The notes under the pieces: generated by a model | Databases searched by the model: none | Told to the model about the DNA's origin: nothing | Seen by the model: only the letters and a program-made list of their open reading frames with translations | Part shown: positions 37,815 through 47,781 of the stretch, piece by piece | Numbering within the stretch: position 1 is the stretch's first letter | Layout: every line of letters starts with the position of its first letter | Assembly: GCA_900016675.1 (NCBI GenBank) | Contig: LN483070.1 | Location: 558,001 to 622,000, forward strand | From: Arthrobacter saudimassiliensis | GTDB taxonomy: Bacteria; Actinomycetota; Actinomycetes; Actinomycetales; Micrococcaceae | Length of the DNA: 64,000 bases | Reading direction: 5' to 3' | Translations under genes and position numbers: made by a program

Positions 37815-37860
37815 ACCTCCTGTTACGGAAATACCGTGACCGTATAGCCCAAAGGAGGTG
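37815..37860 (+). promoter_or_regulatory. rpsF leader hairpin that hides the ribosome site (S6:S18-type leader candidate)
   Basis: GTTACGG (37822-37828) pairs with CCGTGAC (37834-37840) around a 5-base loop. Outside it ACCTCC (37815-37820) pairs with GGAGGT (37854-37859), which is the rpsF Shine-Dalgarno. An S6:S18 complex is known to bind an rpsF leader in many bacteria and repress translation, so autoregulation is likely here. Confidence 0.6.
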
Positions 37861-37868
37861 GGTTCACA

Positions 37869-38174
37869 ATGCGTGCTTATGAACTGATGGTAATCATCGA
37901 CCCCGAGGTCGACGAGCGTACCGTTGAGCCTTCGCTCGACAAGTTCCTCAACGTTGTCCGCAACGACGGTGGAACCATCGACAAGGTCGACATCTGGGGC
38001 CGTCGCCGCCTCGCCTACGACATCAAGAAGAAGTCCGAGGGCATCTACGCGGTCGTCAACTTCACCGCCAACCCCTCCGCTGCTGCTGAGCTTGACCGCC
38101 AGCTTGGCCTCAACGAGACCATCCTGCGCACCAAGATCATCCGCCCCGAAGACCAGAAGGTTTCCGCCGAGTAG
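37869..38174 (+). CDS. rpsF: 30S ribosomal protein S6
   Basis: 101 residues starting [16 protein letters not shown] and containing [21 protein letters not shown], diagnostic of S6. It forms a heterodimer with S18 in the 30S platform. GGAGGTG eight bases upstream of the ATG. First gene of rpsF-ssb-rpsR-rplI. Confidence 0.98.
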   Translation: MRAYELMVIIDPEVDERTVEPSLDKFLNVVRNDGGTIDKVDIWGRRRLAYDIKKKSEGIYAVVNFTANPSAAAELDRQLGLNETILRTKIIRPEDQKVSAE

Positions 38175-38236
38175 TTTCGGCGACACTTTCTTTCTTACGA
38201 CGAGCCCGGCAACGGGCTGAGACAGCAGGAGGCAGC

Positions 38237-38821
38237 ATGGCAGGCGAAACAACGATCACCGTTATCGGCAACCTGACCAACGATCCGGAACTCCGGTTCA
38301 CCCCGTCGGGTTCGGCAGTGGCGAACTTCACCATTGCCTCGACTCCGCGCACCTTTGACCGCCAGTCGAACGAGTGGAAGGACGGCGAAACGCTGTTCCT
38401 CCGGGCTTCCGTCTGGCGCGAGGCCGCTGAGAACGTCGCGGAATCCCTGACCAAGGGCACCCGCGTGGTTTGCCAGGGCCGCCTGAAGTCGCGTTCGTAT
38501 GAAACCAAAGAGGGCGAAAAGCGCACCGTCATGGAGCTGGAGGTCGACGAGATCGGCCCCTCGCTCCGCTACGCGTCCGCCAAGGTGACCCGCACCCAGC
38601 GCTCCGGCGGTGGCGGCGGCGGCTTCGGCGGCAACAGCGGCGGCGGCTTCGGCGGGAACTCGGGCGGCGGCTTCGGCGGCGGCAACTCCAACTCCGGTTG
38701 GGGCGGCGGCGGCCAGCAGCAGCAGTCCGGTCCCGTAGATGATCCGTGGGGCGCTCCGGCCGGAGGCAACTCCGGCGGTGGCTGGGGCACCGGCCCCGGC
38801 TCGGACGACCCGCCCTTCTAA
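38237..38821 (+). CDS. ssb: Single-stranded DNA-binding protein
   Basis: 194 residues: N-terminal OB fold ([18 protein letters not shown] to about 115), then a Gly-rich linker with repeats of GGGFGGNS, and the acidic tip DDPPF that recruits replication partners. It coats single-stranded DNA in replication and repair. The acidic tip is intact. Confidence 0.97.
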   Translation: MAGETTITVIGNLTNDPELRFTPSGSAVANFTIASTPRTFDRQSNEWKDGETLFLRASVWREAAENVAESLTKGTRVVCQGRLKSRSYETKEGEKRTVMELEVDEIGPSLRYASAKVTRTQRSGGGGGGFGGNSGGGFGGNSGGGFGGGNSNSGWGGGGQQQQSGPVDDPWGAPAGGNSGGGWGTGPGSDDPPF

Positions 38822-38908
38822 CCCCCTCGGGCGGATACGGCGGCCCCTGCGGCCGCCGCCCCGCCCCTCCCGGCGCTCCGGCGCCACACTCAGACGGCAA
38901 CCGCCGTC

Positions 38909-38939
38909 GAGCCCATCCCGTGGAATGTTCCACGGGCTC
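38909..38939 (+). repeat. Hairpin between ssb and rpsR
   Basis: CCCGTGGAA (38917-38925) and TTCCACGGG (38928-38936) are perfect complements with two bases between; GAGCCC and GGGCTC give an alternative outer pairing. It lies 24 bp before the rpsR start and may be a processing or attenuation site. Confidence 0.5.
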
Positions 38940-38962
38940 CAACAGACATAAGGAGCTCCACG

Positions 38963-39202
38963 ATGGCTAAGGCTGAACTTCGTAAGCCCAAACCAAAGTC
39001 CAACCCCCTGAAGGCCGCTGACATCACTGTCATCGACTACAAGGACGTCGCGCTGCTGCGCAAGTTCATTTCCGATCGCGGAAAGATCCGCGCTCGTCGC
39101 GTCACCGGTGTCACTGTTCAGGAACAGCGCAAGATCGCCCTGGCGATCAAGAACGCCCGGGAAGTCGCTCTCCTGCCCTACTCCGGCGCTGGCCGCGGCT
39201 AA
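38963..39202 (+). CDS. rpsR: 30S ribosomal protein S18 (zinc-free form)
   Basis: 79 residues with the S18 core [26 protein letters not shown]. There is no cysteine in the N-terminal region, so this is the zinc-independent form; M. tuberculosis has a CxxC form at the matching locus. Start ATG after AAGGAGC. Confidence 0.97.
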   Translation: MAKAELRKPKPKSNPLKAADITVIDYKDVALLRKFISDRGKIRARRVTGVTVQEQRKIALAIKNAREVALLPYSGAGRG

Positions 39203-39220
39203 AGGAAAGGAACGAATCCC

Positions 39221-39670
39221 ATGGCAAAGCTCATTCTGACCCATGAAGTGACCGGTCTCGGCACCGCCGGCGATGTCGTCGAGGTGAAGAACGGTTACGC
39301 ACGTAACTACCTGCTGCCCCGCGGCTTCGCCCTGGCCTGGTCCAAGGGCGGCGAGAAGCAGGTCGAGTCCATCAAGGCCGCCCGCGCTGCGCGCGAGCAC
39401 GCTTCGCTGGAAGACGCCCAGAAGCAGGCTGCCGCGCTGTCGGCCAAGCCGGTCAAGCTGGCCGTCAAGGCGGGCGAGTCCGGCCGCCTGTTCGGCACCG
39501 TGAAGGCCGCCGACGTTGCCGCTGCAGTCGAGGCCGCAGGCCTGGGCAGCATCGACAAGCGCAAGGTGGAACTGCCGACGCACATCAAGTCGCTCGGCTC
39601 CTACCAGGCCAACATCCGCCTGCACGAGGACGTCGCCGCTGTGATCGACCTCGAGGTCGTTGCCGGCTAG
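39221..39670 (+). CDS. rplI: 50S ribosomal protein L9
   Basis: 149 residues: N-terminal rRNA-binding domain ([34 protein letters not shown] in two conserved blocks), a long central helix and the C-terminal domain. 18 bp after rpsR. Its transcript ends at the intrinsic hairpin at 39692. Confidence 0.98.
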   Translation: MAKLILTHEVTGLGTAGDVVEVKNGYARNYLLPRGFALAWSKGGEKQVESIKAARAAREHASLEDAQKQAAALSAKPVKLAVKAGESGRLFGTVKAADVAAAVEAAGLGSIDKRKVELPTHIKSLGSYQANIRLHEDVAAVIDLEVVAG

Positions 39671-39691
39671 CGTCTACGCGCTGCGGTTTCG

Positions 39692-39728
39692 AAAAGCGCC
39701 TCCTGCCTTCGGGCGGGGGGCGCTTTTT
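39692..39728 (+). terminator. Intrinsic terminator of the rpsF-ssb-rpsR-rplI operon
   Basis: AAAAGCGCC pairs with GGCGCTTTT, with an inner GC stem closed by a TTCG loop and a final T-run. Textbook Rho-independent terminator 22 bp after rplI. Confidence 0.92.
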
Positions 39729-39777
39729 ACTTTCGCTGATGTGTTTCCGCCCACGCTTCGGGCGCCTGGCCCCGCGG

Positions 39778-40168
39778 TTATCCACCGCTGCAGAGGGTTT
39801 ATGCACAATAATCCACAGCTGGGGACAACAGCTGTGGATAACTTGAGGGCAAGGGGCCGCAAAAGTGGACAACCCCGTGCAGCCTCACCCTGTATACGGG
39901 GTTTGTCAACCGGGGTTGGAGCTACGGCGTGGCGCAAAAATAGTTTTTCTCCACAGGTGTTTACAGGCATATGCCCTAGTCAGCGGCATATTTCGCACAT
40001 ATGTTCGCCTCTGTCCACAGAGTTATACCCAGCCTGTGCACACAACACGCCGCGTTATGCACAGTCCGCCCACAGGCCCTGTGGATAAGTCGCTTGGCGA
40101 TGTGGCAGGAGGAGGACTACGGTGACGGGGAATCCCTCACACGCCGGGGAAAAGTCCCCTTATCCCCA
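39778..40168. promoter_or_regulatory. DnaA-box cluster between rplI and dnaB
   Basis: Four nonamers match TTATNCACA exactly: 39799-39807 (+), 39833-39841 (-), 40055-40063 (+) and 40080-40088 (-). Sites with one mismatch include 39778-39786, 39809-39817, 39947-39955 and 40160-40168; 39864-39872 (-) and 40011-40019 are TTGTCCACA-like. AT-rich patches lie at 39935-39950 and 39985-40010. The 610-bp gap has no gene. It is origin-like in density but far from dnaA. Likely roles are DnaA control of dnaB or DnaA titration. Confidence 0.75.
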
Positions 40169-40281
40169 CATTCCCTGCCCGCCGCCGTCGTCGGCCGGAA
40201 TGTCGGTGGCAGGAGGTAGGACTGGAACCAGCCGGCCCGGTGCCCAGGGGTCGCCAGCAATACCTCTCGGAAGGCTTTACA

Positions 40282-41661
40282 GTGTCGCTCACGCATTCGG
40301 ATGCACCGGCGGTCTCCAGCGCCGGAGATTTCGGCCGCACACCCCCGCAGGACCTGGTGGCGGAGCAGTCCGTGCTCGGCGGCATGATGCTCTCCAAGGA
40401 TGCCATCGCCGATGTTGTCGAGGTGCTGCGCGGCGTCGACTTCTACCGCCCGGCCCACGAGGCGATCTACGAGTCGATCATCGACCTTTACGGCCGCGGC
40501 GAGCCTGCCGACGCGGTGACCGTCTCCGATGAGCTCACCAAGCGCGGGGAGATTACCCGCATCGGCGGGCCGGCCTACCTGCATACCCTGATCCAGTCCG
40601 TGCCCACGGCGGCGAACGCGGGGTTCTACGCCGAGATCGTGCGGGAGCGCGCCGTCCTGCGCCGGCTGGTGGATGCCGGCACCAAGATCGTCCAGCTCGG
40701 ATACTCCAACGACGGCGAGGTCGATGACCTGGTCAACGCCGCGCAGGCCGAGGTCTTTGCCGTGGCGGAGCGTCGTACCGCCGAGGACTACGTGCCGCTG
40801 AAGGACATCATCGAGGGCACGGTCGACGAGATCGAGTCCGCCGGACACCGCGGCGAGGGCATGACCGGCGTGCCCACCGGCTTCTACGAACTCGACGAAC
40901 TGACCCAGGGGCTGCACCCCGGGCAGATGATCGTCATCGCCGCCCGTCCCGCCGTCGGCAAGTCCACCTTCGCGCTGGACTTCGCCCGCTCCGCCGCGAT
41001 CAAGAACAACATGACCACCGTGTTCTTCTCCCTGGAAATGGGGCGCAACGAGATCGCCATGCGCCTGCTCTCCGCCGAGGCCACGATCGGGCTGCAGGAC
41101 CTGCGCAAGGGCACCATCAAGGACGAGCAGTGGGGCAAGATCGCCACCACCATGGGCCGGATGAACGACGCGCCGCTGTTCATCGACGACAGCCCGAACA
41201 TGTCGCTGATGGAGATCCGCGCCAAGTGCCGCCGGCTCAAGCAGAAGCACGACCTCAAGCTCGTGGTGCTCGACTACCTGCAGCTGATGTCCTCGGGCAA
41301 GCGGGTGGAATCCCGCCAGCAGGAAGTCTCCGAGTTCTCCCGTGCGCTGAAGCTGCTGGCCAAGGAGCTTGAGGTGCCGGTGATCGCGCTCTCGCAGCTG
41401 AACCGCGGCTCCGAACAGCGCACCGACAAGAAGCCGATGGTCTCCGACCTCCGTGAATCCGGCTCGATCGAGCAGGACGCCGATATGGTCATCCTGCTGC
41501 ACCGCGAGGACATCTACGACAAGGAGTCCCCGCGGGCCGGTGAAGCCGACGTCATTGTCGCCAAGCACCGTAACGGCCCCACCAAGACCATCGTGGTCGG
41601 CTTCCAGGGCCACTACTCGCGGTTCGCGAACATGGCCGTCGAGGGCGGCAGCGGGTTCTGA
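40282..41661 (+). CDS. dnaB: Replicative DNA helicase DnaB
   Basis: 459 residues. N-terminal primase-interacting domain (PQDLVAEQSVLGGMMLSKDAIADV), then a RecA-like motor with Walker A ARPAVGKST (Lys227), LVVLDYLQLM as Walker B, and the DLRESGSIEQDAD motif. The GTG at 40282 has GGAAGG at proper spacing, better supported than the GTG at 40240. No intein is inserted. It is preceded by the DnaA-box cluster. Confidence 0.96.
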   Translation: MSLTHSDAPAVSSAGDFGRTPPQDLVAEQSVLGGMMLSKDAIADVVEVLRGVDFYRPAHEAIYESIIDLYGRGEPADAVTVSDELTKRGEITRIGGPAYLHTLIQSVPTAANAGFYAEIVRERAVLRRLVDAGTKIVQLGYSNDGEVDDLVNAAQAEVFAVAERRTAEDYVPLKDIIEGTVDEIESAGHRGEGMTGVPTGFYELDELTQGLHPGQMIVIAARPAVGKSTFALDFARSAAIKNNMTTVFFSLEMGRNEIAMRLLSAEATIGLQDLRKGTIKDEQWGKIATTMGRMNDAPLFIDDSPNMSLMEIRAKCRRLKQKHDLKLVVLDYLQLMSSGKRVESRQQEVSEFSRALKLLAKELEVPVIALSQLNRGSEQRTDKKPMVSDLRESGSIEQDADMVILLHREDIYDKESPRAGEADVIVAKHRNGPTKTIVVGFQGHYSRFANMAVEGGSGF

Positions 41662-41725
41662 CCCGCGGTTCCGTCCCCGCCCCCCGCATTCATCCACCCC
41701 ACCGCCACGGCCTCCAGGAGTTCCG

Positions 41726-42340
41726 ATGCCCAAGTCCAAGCCCCGCAGGAAGGCCGCCGCCAAAAAGAAGCAGGCCCGCCGCGCCACGCATGAGGTCAAC
41801 GCCCGCTTCCGCGGCGAACAGGCCTTCTTCAGCGACGAGGCGGATGCCCTGCTGACCGCCCGGGGCTGGGTCAGCGAGCGGGCGCAGCCCGGCGGCGCCG
41901 ACCTGGGCGACGCCTGGTACTGGATGCCCTCCCAGCTGCCGGCCTACCTTGCCGAGGGCGAACCGGTTCCGACGTCGGTCTTCGCACTGGCCGAGGGCAC
42001 GTTCGGCAGCGAGCTGGCCTCGGTGGGCAGCTCGGTGCCGGCCGGCGCGCAGCGCGAATACGCTTCCCTTGCCGAGCTGGAAGCCGACCTCGACCGGCTG
42101 GAGGCGCACCGGGTTCCGGAGGGGCAGTACACGGTGCTCGACGGCGGGCCCTCCGAACAGGAGACCCCGGATGACCTCATCGACTCCATCACCGAGGAGT
42201 GGGAGCTGATCGCCGAGCTGATCCACTTCCCGTACAGCGACGCCGGCTCCCGCTCCTTCGCCGCCGTCGAGCAGGCCCGTGAACAGGGCCGGCTCTCCGA
42301 GTACGCGTATCAGTCCGTGCTGGCCGGCCGGGCCGGATAG
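41726..42340 (+). CDS. Hypothetical acidic protein with basic N-terminus (204 aa)
   Basis: ATG at 41726 preceded by CAGGAG. Residues 1-22 are strongly basic (PKSKPRRKAAAKKKQARR); the rest is acidic and soluble, with aromatic stretches such as DAWYWMPSQLPAYLAEGEPVP. Codon use matches the neighbours, so it is a real gene. No family recognised. It follows dnaB by 64 bp. Confidence 0.75.
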   Translation: MPKSKPRRKAAAKKKQARRATHEVNARFRGEQAFFSDEADALLTARGWVSERAQPGGADLGDAWYWMPSQLPAYLAEGEPVPTSVFALAEGTFGSELASVGSSVPAGAQREYASLAELEADLDRLEAHRVPEGQYTVLDGGPSEQETPDDLIDSITEEWELIAELIHFPYSDAGSRSFAAVEQAREQGRLSEYAYQSVLAGRAG

Positions 42341-42373
42341 CCGGGCCCTGCGTCCGCCGGCGCTCCTGCCGCC

Positions 42374-42403
42374 TTGCCTGTACCGGACGGGCGTGGCTAG
42401 CAT
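42374..42403 (+). promoter_or_regulatory. Promoter of the second ABC-F gene and its uORF
   Basis: TTGCCT and TAGCAT are 18 bases apart. The expected start point, about seven bases after the -10 hexamer, falls on the A of an ATG at 42410, so the first ORF of the mRNA would be leaderless. Confidence 0.6.
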
Positions 42404-42409
42404 CGACCC

Positions 42410-42424
42410 ATGAAGATGTCCTGA
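42410..42424 (+). CDS. Four-codon leaderless upstream ORF (Met-Lys-Met-Ser)
   Basis: ATG AAG ATG TCC TGA begins at the predicted transcription start and has no ribosome site. It is followed by 115 bases able to form competing hairpins (for example CGTCCGC 42477-42483 with GCGGACG 42521-42527, next to the ABC-F ribosome site). Ribosome stalling on such a leader by an antibiotic could open the downstream gene, as known for other resistance ABC-F and erm genes. Inference only. Confidence 0.45.
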   Translation: MKMS

Positions 42425-42539
42425 TTGACGTGCCCGCGCCTGCGGCTGCCCCGGGGCGATGCCGACGCCTCTGCTGCGTCCGCTCCCGGAGGGTTCCACG
42501 CCCGGCGGGCTGATCCATCTGCGGACGACAGGACCCTTC

Positions 42540-44294
42540 ATGGCCGACTCCACTCCGGCGTCTTCGACTTCCTCTCCGACTATTTCCTCCGCCGCGCGCC
42601 GTGCCCGCACCGCGCGGCACTTCAGTTTCGACGGCGTTGGGCTGAGCTATCCGGGCCACCGGGTCCTCACCGACGTCACCTTCACGGTTCCGGCGGGATC
42701 ACGTACCGGCCTGATCGGGGAAAACGGGGCCGGCAAGTCCACCCTGCTGCGCATTGCGGCAGGACAGCTCGCGCCTGACGCGGGGACGGTCCGGCGTCCC
42801 GCCGGCACCGGGTACCTGGCCCAGGAGTCGATTCCCGCGCCGGCGGCGACCCTCGGCGAGGCGGTGGAAGCCGCCGTCGCACCGGTGCGCCGACTGGAGC
42901 CGGCGCTGGCCCAGCTGGCGGCGCAGCTGGGCCGCGACCCGGAGGACGCCGCCGTCGCCCAAGCCTACGACCTGGTGCTCACCGAAGCGGAACGAGCCGG
43001 ACTGTGGGCCCTGGAGGCCCGGATCGCGACGGTGCTCGCCGGGCTCGGGCTGGCGGAGGTGCCGCTCGACCGGCCCCTCCGGCGGCTTTCCGGCGGCCAG
43101 CGCCGCCGGCTCGCCCTCGCCGTGCTGCTGCTCGAGCGCCCCGAGGCGCTGCTGCTCGACGAACCCACCAACCACCTCGACGACGACGCCGTCGGCTTCC
43201 TCGCCGCTGAACTGCGCGGCTGGACCGGGCCGGTGCTGATGGCCAGCCACGACCGATGGTTCCTGGACGAAATCGCCACGCACCTGGTCGACCTGGACCC
43301 CTCGCCCGGGCCGGAAGGCTACGGTACCGACGCCGTGCAGGGGCGGCGGTACACCGGGGGATTCTCGGCCTACCTCAGGGAACGGGCCGAGGAGCGGCGG
43401 CGCTGGGCCGAGGCATGGCGCGCGCAGCAGACCGAACGGGCCCGGCTCCGGCGGGCCGCCGGGACCACGCAGGGCGAGGTCTTCCACACCGACGTTCCGC
43501 GGACCGAAGCCCGCGGCGCGCAGAAGTTCTATGCCGACCGCGCCGCGAAGACCGTCGGCGGCCGGATCCGCTCCGCCCGGCAGGCCCTGGCGGCGCTGGA
43601 GCGGCAGGCCGTTCCGCCGCCGCCGGTGCCGCTCCGCTTCCGGGGTGCCGACTCATGGCGCGGCGTCGGCACTGCTGCCGGGCCGGAATCCGCAGCCGCG
43701 CGCCCCGACGGGCTGTCGGATGCGGAGGAACCGCTGCTGCTCCTGTCCGGAGCCGGGCTGCGGAACAGGCTGGAGCCCCTGGACCTGGTCCTGCACCCCG
43801 GGGACCGGCTGCTGGTCGAGGGCGCCAACGGGTACGGCAAGTCGACGCTGCTGGCTGTCCTCGCGGGGGAGCTCTTCCCGGATGCCGGCACCGTGCAGCG
43901 CCGCCCGGGGCTTAAGGTCGGCTGGCTGCGCCAGGACGGGGAGGCCGGGCTTCTCGCTGATCTGACGGCGGAAGAGGCTTATCGGCGCCGGCTGCGGCTC
44001 CCTGACCGGGCGCCGTCGCTCCCGGATCTCGGCCTGCTGCCGGCGTCCCGGTGCGGGCAGCCGCTGGGCCGGTTGTCTCCCGGCCAGCGGCGGAGGGTGG
44101 CCCTGGCGCCGCTCCTGGCCGAACCCCCGGAGCTGCTGCTGCTCGACGAGCCCACCAACCATCTGTCCCTGGCCCTGGCGGAGGAACTGGAAAGCGCGCT
44201 GGACGCGTACCCCGGCGCCGTGGTCCTGACCAGCCACGACCGCTGGCTGCGCCGCCGCTGGGACGGTCCCAGGATCGGGCTGCGGCGGGGCTGA
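42540..44294 (+). CDS. ABC-F ribosomal protection-type ATPase
   Basis: 584 residues with two cassettes and no membrane segment. First Walker A GENGAGKST (Lys66), signature RLSGGQRRRLA, Walker B LLLDEPTNHLDDD; second Walker A GANGYGKST near 432, signature variant RLSPGQRRRVA. A long Arg/Ala-rich linker between them carries the ribosome-reaching arm. The ATG at 42540 has AGGA upstream; the in-frame ATG at 42459 lacks a good site. The attenuator-like leader fits an antibiotic-inducible resistance factor of the macrolide/lincosamide type. Confidence 0.85.
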   Translation: MADSTPASSTSSPTISSAARRARTARHFSFDGVGLSYPGHRVLTDVTFTVPAGSRTGLIGENGAGKSTLLRIAAGQLAPDAGTVRRPAGTGYLAQESIPAPAATLGEAVEAAVAPVRRLEPALAQLAAQLGRDPEDAAVAQAYDLVLTEAERAGLWALEARIATVLAGLGLAEVPLDRPLRRLSGGQRRRLALAVLLLERPEALLLDEPTNHLDDDAVGFLAAELRGWTGPVLMASHDRWFLDEIATHLVDLDPSPGPEGYGTDAVQGRRYTGGFSAYLRERAEERRRWAEAWRAQQTERARLRRAAGTTQGEVFHTDVPRTEARGAQKFYADRAAKTVGGRIRSARQALAALERQAVPPPPVPLRFRGADSWRGVGTAAGPESAAARPDGLSDAEEPLLLLSGAGLRNRLEPLDLVLHPGDRLLVEGANGYGKSTLLAVLAGELFPDAGTVQRRPGLKVGWLRQDGEAGLLADLTAEEAYRRRLRLPDRAPSLPDLGLLPASRCGQPLGRLSPGQRRRVALAPLLAEPPELLLLDEPTNHLSLALAEELESALDAYPGAVVLTSHDRWLRRRWDGPRIGLRRG

Positions 44295-44303
44295 GGTTCC
44301 GGC

Positions 44304-46301
44304 TCAGCCCCGGGTGTGGGCGCCGGGGCCGACGGCGGGCTGGCCCTCCGCGTCACGGCTGGAGGCCAGCTGCCACGGCACGCTGGCGACCATGATGCCG
44401 GGCTCGAAGTGCAGGCGGGCCTTGATCCGCAGCGCGGTCTGGTTGTGGACCAGCTGCTCCCACCAGCGGCCCACCACGTATTCGGGGATGTAGACCACGA
44501 ACAGCTCGCGGGGACGGTTTCGGCGCGCTTCACGCAGGTAGCTGAGCACCGGGGAAATGGTCTCCCGGTAGGGGGAGGACAGGACGGTCAGCGGCACCGG
44601 GATCTTCAGCCGCGCCCACTCGTCGGTGACCCGCCGGGTCTCCTCCGGATCCACGTCCACGGTGATGGCCTCCAGGCTGGAGGGCCGGGAGGCGCGGGCG
44701 TAGGCGACGGCGCGCAGCGCCGGCTTGTGCACCTTGGACACCAGGATCACGGCGTTGACGCGCGAGGGCAGCGCCAGGCCCTGCTCGTCGTCGCGCAGGG
44801 CCAGTTCCCGGGCCACGGAGTCGTAGTGCGAGCGGATGCTGAACATCATCAGGTACAGCCCGGCCATGGCGAGCAGCGCGATCCAGGCCCCGTGGGTGAA
44901 CTTGGTGACGATGACGATCACCAGCACCAGCGCCGTCATCCCGAAACCCAGGGAGTTGATCGCCCGGGACCGCTGCATGGCGCGCCGGGTCTCCTTGCTC
45001 CGCTCCAGCCGCAGCCGGCCCGTCCAGTGCCGGATCATGCCCAGCTGGCTGGCGGTGAAGGAGACGAAGACCCCCACGATGTAGAGCTGGATCAGCCGGG
45101 TCACGTCCGCGTTGAAGAGCAGGATCAGCACGAGCGCCCCCGCCCCGAGGGAGATGATCCCGTTGCTGAAGGCCAGCCGGTCGCCGCGGGTGCGCATCTG
45201 CCGGGGCAGGTAGCCGTCCCGGGCAAGGATCGAGGCCAGCACCGGGAAGCCGTTGAACGCCGTGTTCGAGGCGAAGACCAGGATCAGGCCCGTGGCCCCC
45301 ACCACCAGGTAGAAGAGCAGGCTGCCGTCGCCGAACACCGTCTCCGCCAGCTGGGAGATCACCGGGTGCTGGATGTAGCTCTCTCCCACCGGGCGGCCGT
45401 CGTCGAGCAGCTGGGTGGCAGGGTTTTGGACCACATGCACCTTGGCCGCGGCCGCGAGGGCGAGGATGCCGGCCAGCAGCGAGGCGGCGATGACGCCGAG
45501 CAGCAGCAGGGTCGTGGCGGCGTTGGCGCTCTTCGGCTTGCGGAACGTCGGCACGCCGTTGCTGATCGCTTCCACGCCGGTCAGCGCCGCCGCACCTGAG
45601 GAGAAGGCGCGCAGCAGCAGGAACGCGCCGGCCAGGCCCACGAGGCCGTTGTCCAGCCCCGCCTCGGGCACGATGCTGAAATCGGCGGACGGCGCTTCGC
45701 CGAGTTCTCCGGTCATCGCCAGGAAGCCGCCGTAGAGGCACATGCCCAGGACGGAGGCCATGAAGATGTAGGTGGGCACCGCGAACAGCGCTCCGGCCTC
45801 CCGGACGCCGCGCAGGTTCACGAGCACGAGGATCACGACGCCGGCGGCGGCCAGGGCGGCGCGGTGGTCATGAAGCGCCGGGACCGCCGTCGCCAGATAG
45901 GCCGCGGCGGAGGACATGGATACCGCCACGGTGAGCACATAGTCCACCAGCAGCGCAGAGGCCACGGTGAGGCCGGCCGGACGGCCCAGGTTCGCCGTCG
46001 CGATCTCGTAGTCGCCGCCACCGGAGGGGTAGGCGCGCACGTTCTGCCGATAGGAGGCGACGACGGTCAGCAGCACCACGATGACGGCCAGGCCCACCCA
46101 GGGGGAGAAGGTGACGGCGGCGACGCCGGCGAGGGCCAGGGTGAGGAGGATCTCGTCCGGCGCGTAGGCCGCCGAGGACAGGGCGTCGGAGGAGAAGACC
46201 GGCAGGGCGATCCGCTTGGGTAGCAGGGTCTGCGAGAGCCGCTCGTTGCCGTAGGGGCGTCCCACCAGAATGCGCTTGAGCGCATTGAAGAACGTGAGCA
46301 C
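44304..46301 (-). CDS. APC superfamily amino acid or K+ permease-like transporter
   Basis: 665 residues. Twelve hydrophobic segments occupy the first 450 residues, starting with FSSDALSSAAYAPDEILL and GGGDYEIATANLG, typical of APC permeases. A cytoplasmic C-terminal domain of about 200 residues follows (SRVNAVILVSKVHKPALRAVAYARA), as in the KimA-like group, whose characterised members import potassium and are controlled by c-di-AMP. Starts at GTG 46301, probably leaderless. It is divergent from rpf, which has a c-di-AMP-type riboswitch. Substrate is inference. Confidence 0.85.
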   Translation of the reverse strand: MLTFFNALKRILVGRPYGNERLSQTLLPKRIALPVFSSDALSSAAYAPDEILLTLALAGVAAVTFSPWVGLAVIVVLLTVVASYRQNVRAYPSGGGDYEIATANLGRPAGLTVASALLVDYVLTVAVSMSSAAAYLATAVPALHDHRAALAAAGVVILVLVNLRGVREAGALFAVPTYIFMASVLGMCLYGGFLAMTGELGEAPSADFSIVPEAGLDNGLVGLAGAFLLLRAFSSGAAALTGVEAISNGVPTFRKPKSANAATTLLLLGVIAASLLAGILALAAAAKVHVVQNPATQLLDDGRPVGESYIQHPVISQLAETVFGDGSLLFYLVVGATGLILVFASNTAFNGFPVLASILARDGYLPRQMRTRGDRLAFSNGIISLGAGALVLILLFNADVTRLIQLYIVGVFVSFTASQLGMIRHWTGRLRLERSKETRRAMQRSRAINSLGFGMTALVLVIVIVTKFTHGAWIALLAMAGLYLMMFSIRSHYDSVARELALRDDEQGLALPSRVNAVILVSKVHKPALRAVAYARASRPSSLEAITVDVDPEETRRVTDEWARLKIPVPLTVLSSPYRETISPVLSYLREARRNRPRELFVVYIPEYVVGRWWEQLVHNQTALRIKARLHFEPGIMVASVPWQLASSRDAEGQPAVGPGAHTRG

Positions 46302-46309
46302 GAGGACCA

Positions 46310-46338
46310 AGGTTAGACCGGGGCCTGCGGACTGTCCA
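46310..46338 (-). promoter_or_regulatory. Promoter of the APC permease (apparently leaderless)
   Basis: On the minus strand TGGACA (46338-46333) and TAACCT (46315-46310) are 17 bases apart. The GTG start at 46301 is eight bases beyond the -10 hexamer and no Shine-Dalgarno is present, as expected of a leaderless mRNA. Confidence 0.6.
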
Positions 46339-46417
46339 GATTCCGCCGAAACCGGCTGTGAGAAACCTAACCAAAAGGGTCTGGATGGTACTGGATCCGC
46401 ATGATTCCGCGGGTTAG

Positions 46418-47476
<1,059 letters not shown>

Positions 47477-47560
47477 CGGTCCGCAGCAGCCAGGCAGGCA
47501 CTGCAGCCTTGCAGCAGCACTACTGCAGTAACTGCCGCCGGTGACGTCCGGCACCACGGA

Positions 47561-47589
47561 GGGCACTCCCGCACACAGCGGGGGTGCCC
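47561..47589 (+). terminator. Terminator of rpf
   Basis: A 12-bp stem (GGGCACTCCCGC with GCGGGGGTGCCC, one G-U pair) and loop ACACA, 84 bp after rpf. The rest of the 305-bp gap before the HNH gene shows nothing further. Confidence 0.75.
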
Positions 47590-47781
47590 TTCGTCGTTGC
47601 CGGGCGTGGCGCTGCCGTTCCCGGGAGAACTCGTGCTGCGGGCGCGCGGCTGGCGGCCGGCGGCGACCGGAACGGGGACGGCCCCTGCCGCTGTCCTCCA
47701 CAGGAACGGGTCGGGGGAGCGTTGTGCCCGGCCCGGACGGGTACGTGACAGATGTCCGAAGCGTGTTGCTGGAATGGGGCT

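Noticed and set aside
39778-40168. Calling this the chromosomal origin oriC
   Set aside because: dnaA and dnaN are not adjacent, and the parAB-side synteny places the usual origin beyond the left edge. Reported only as a DnaA-box cluster.
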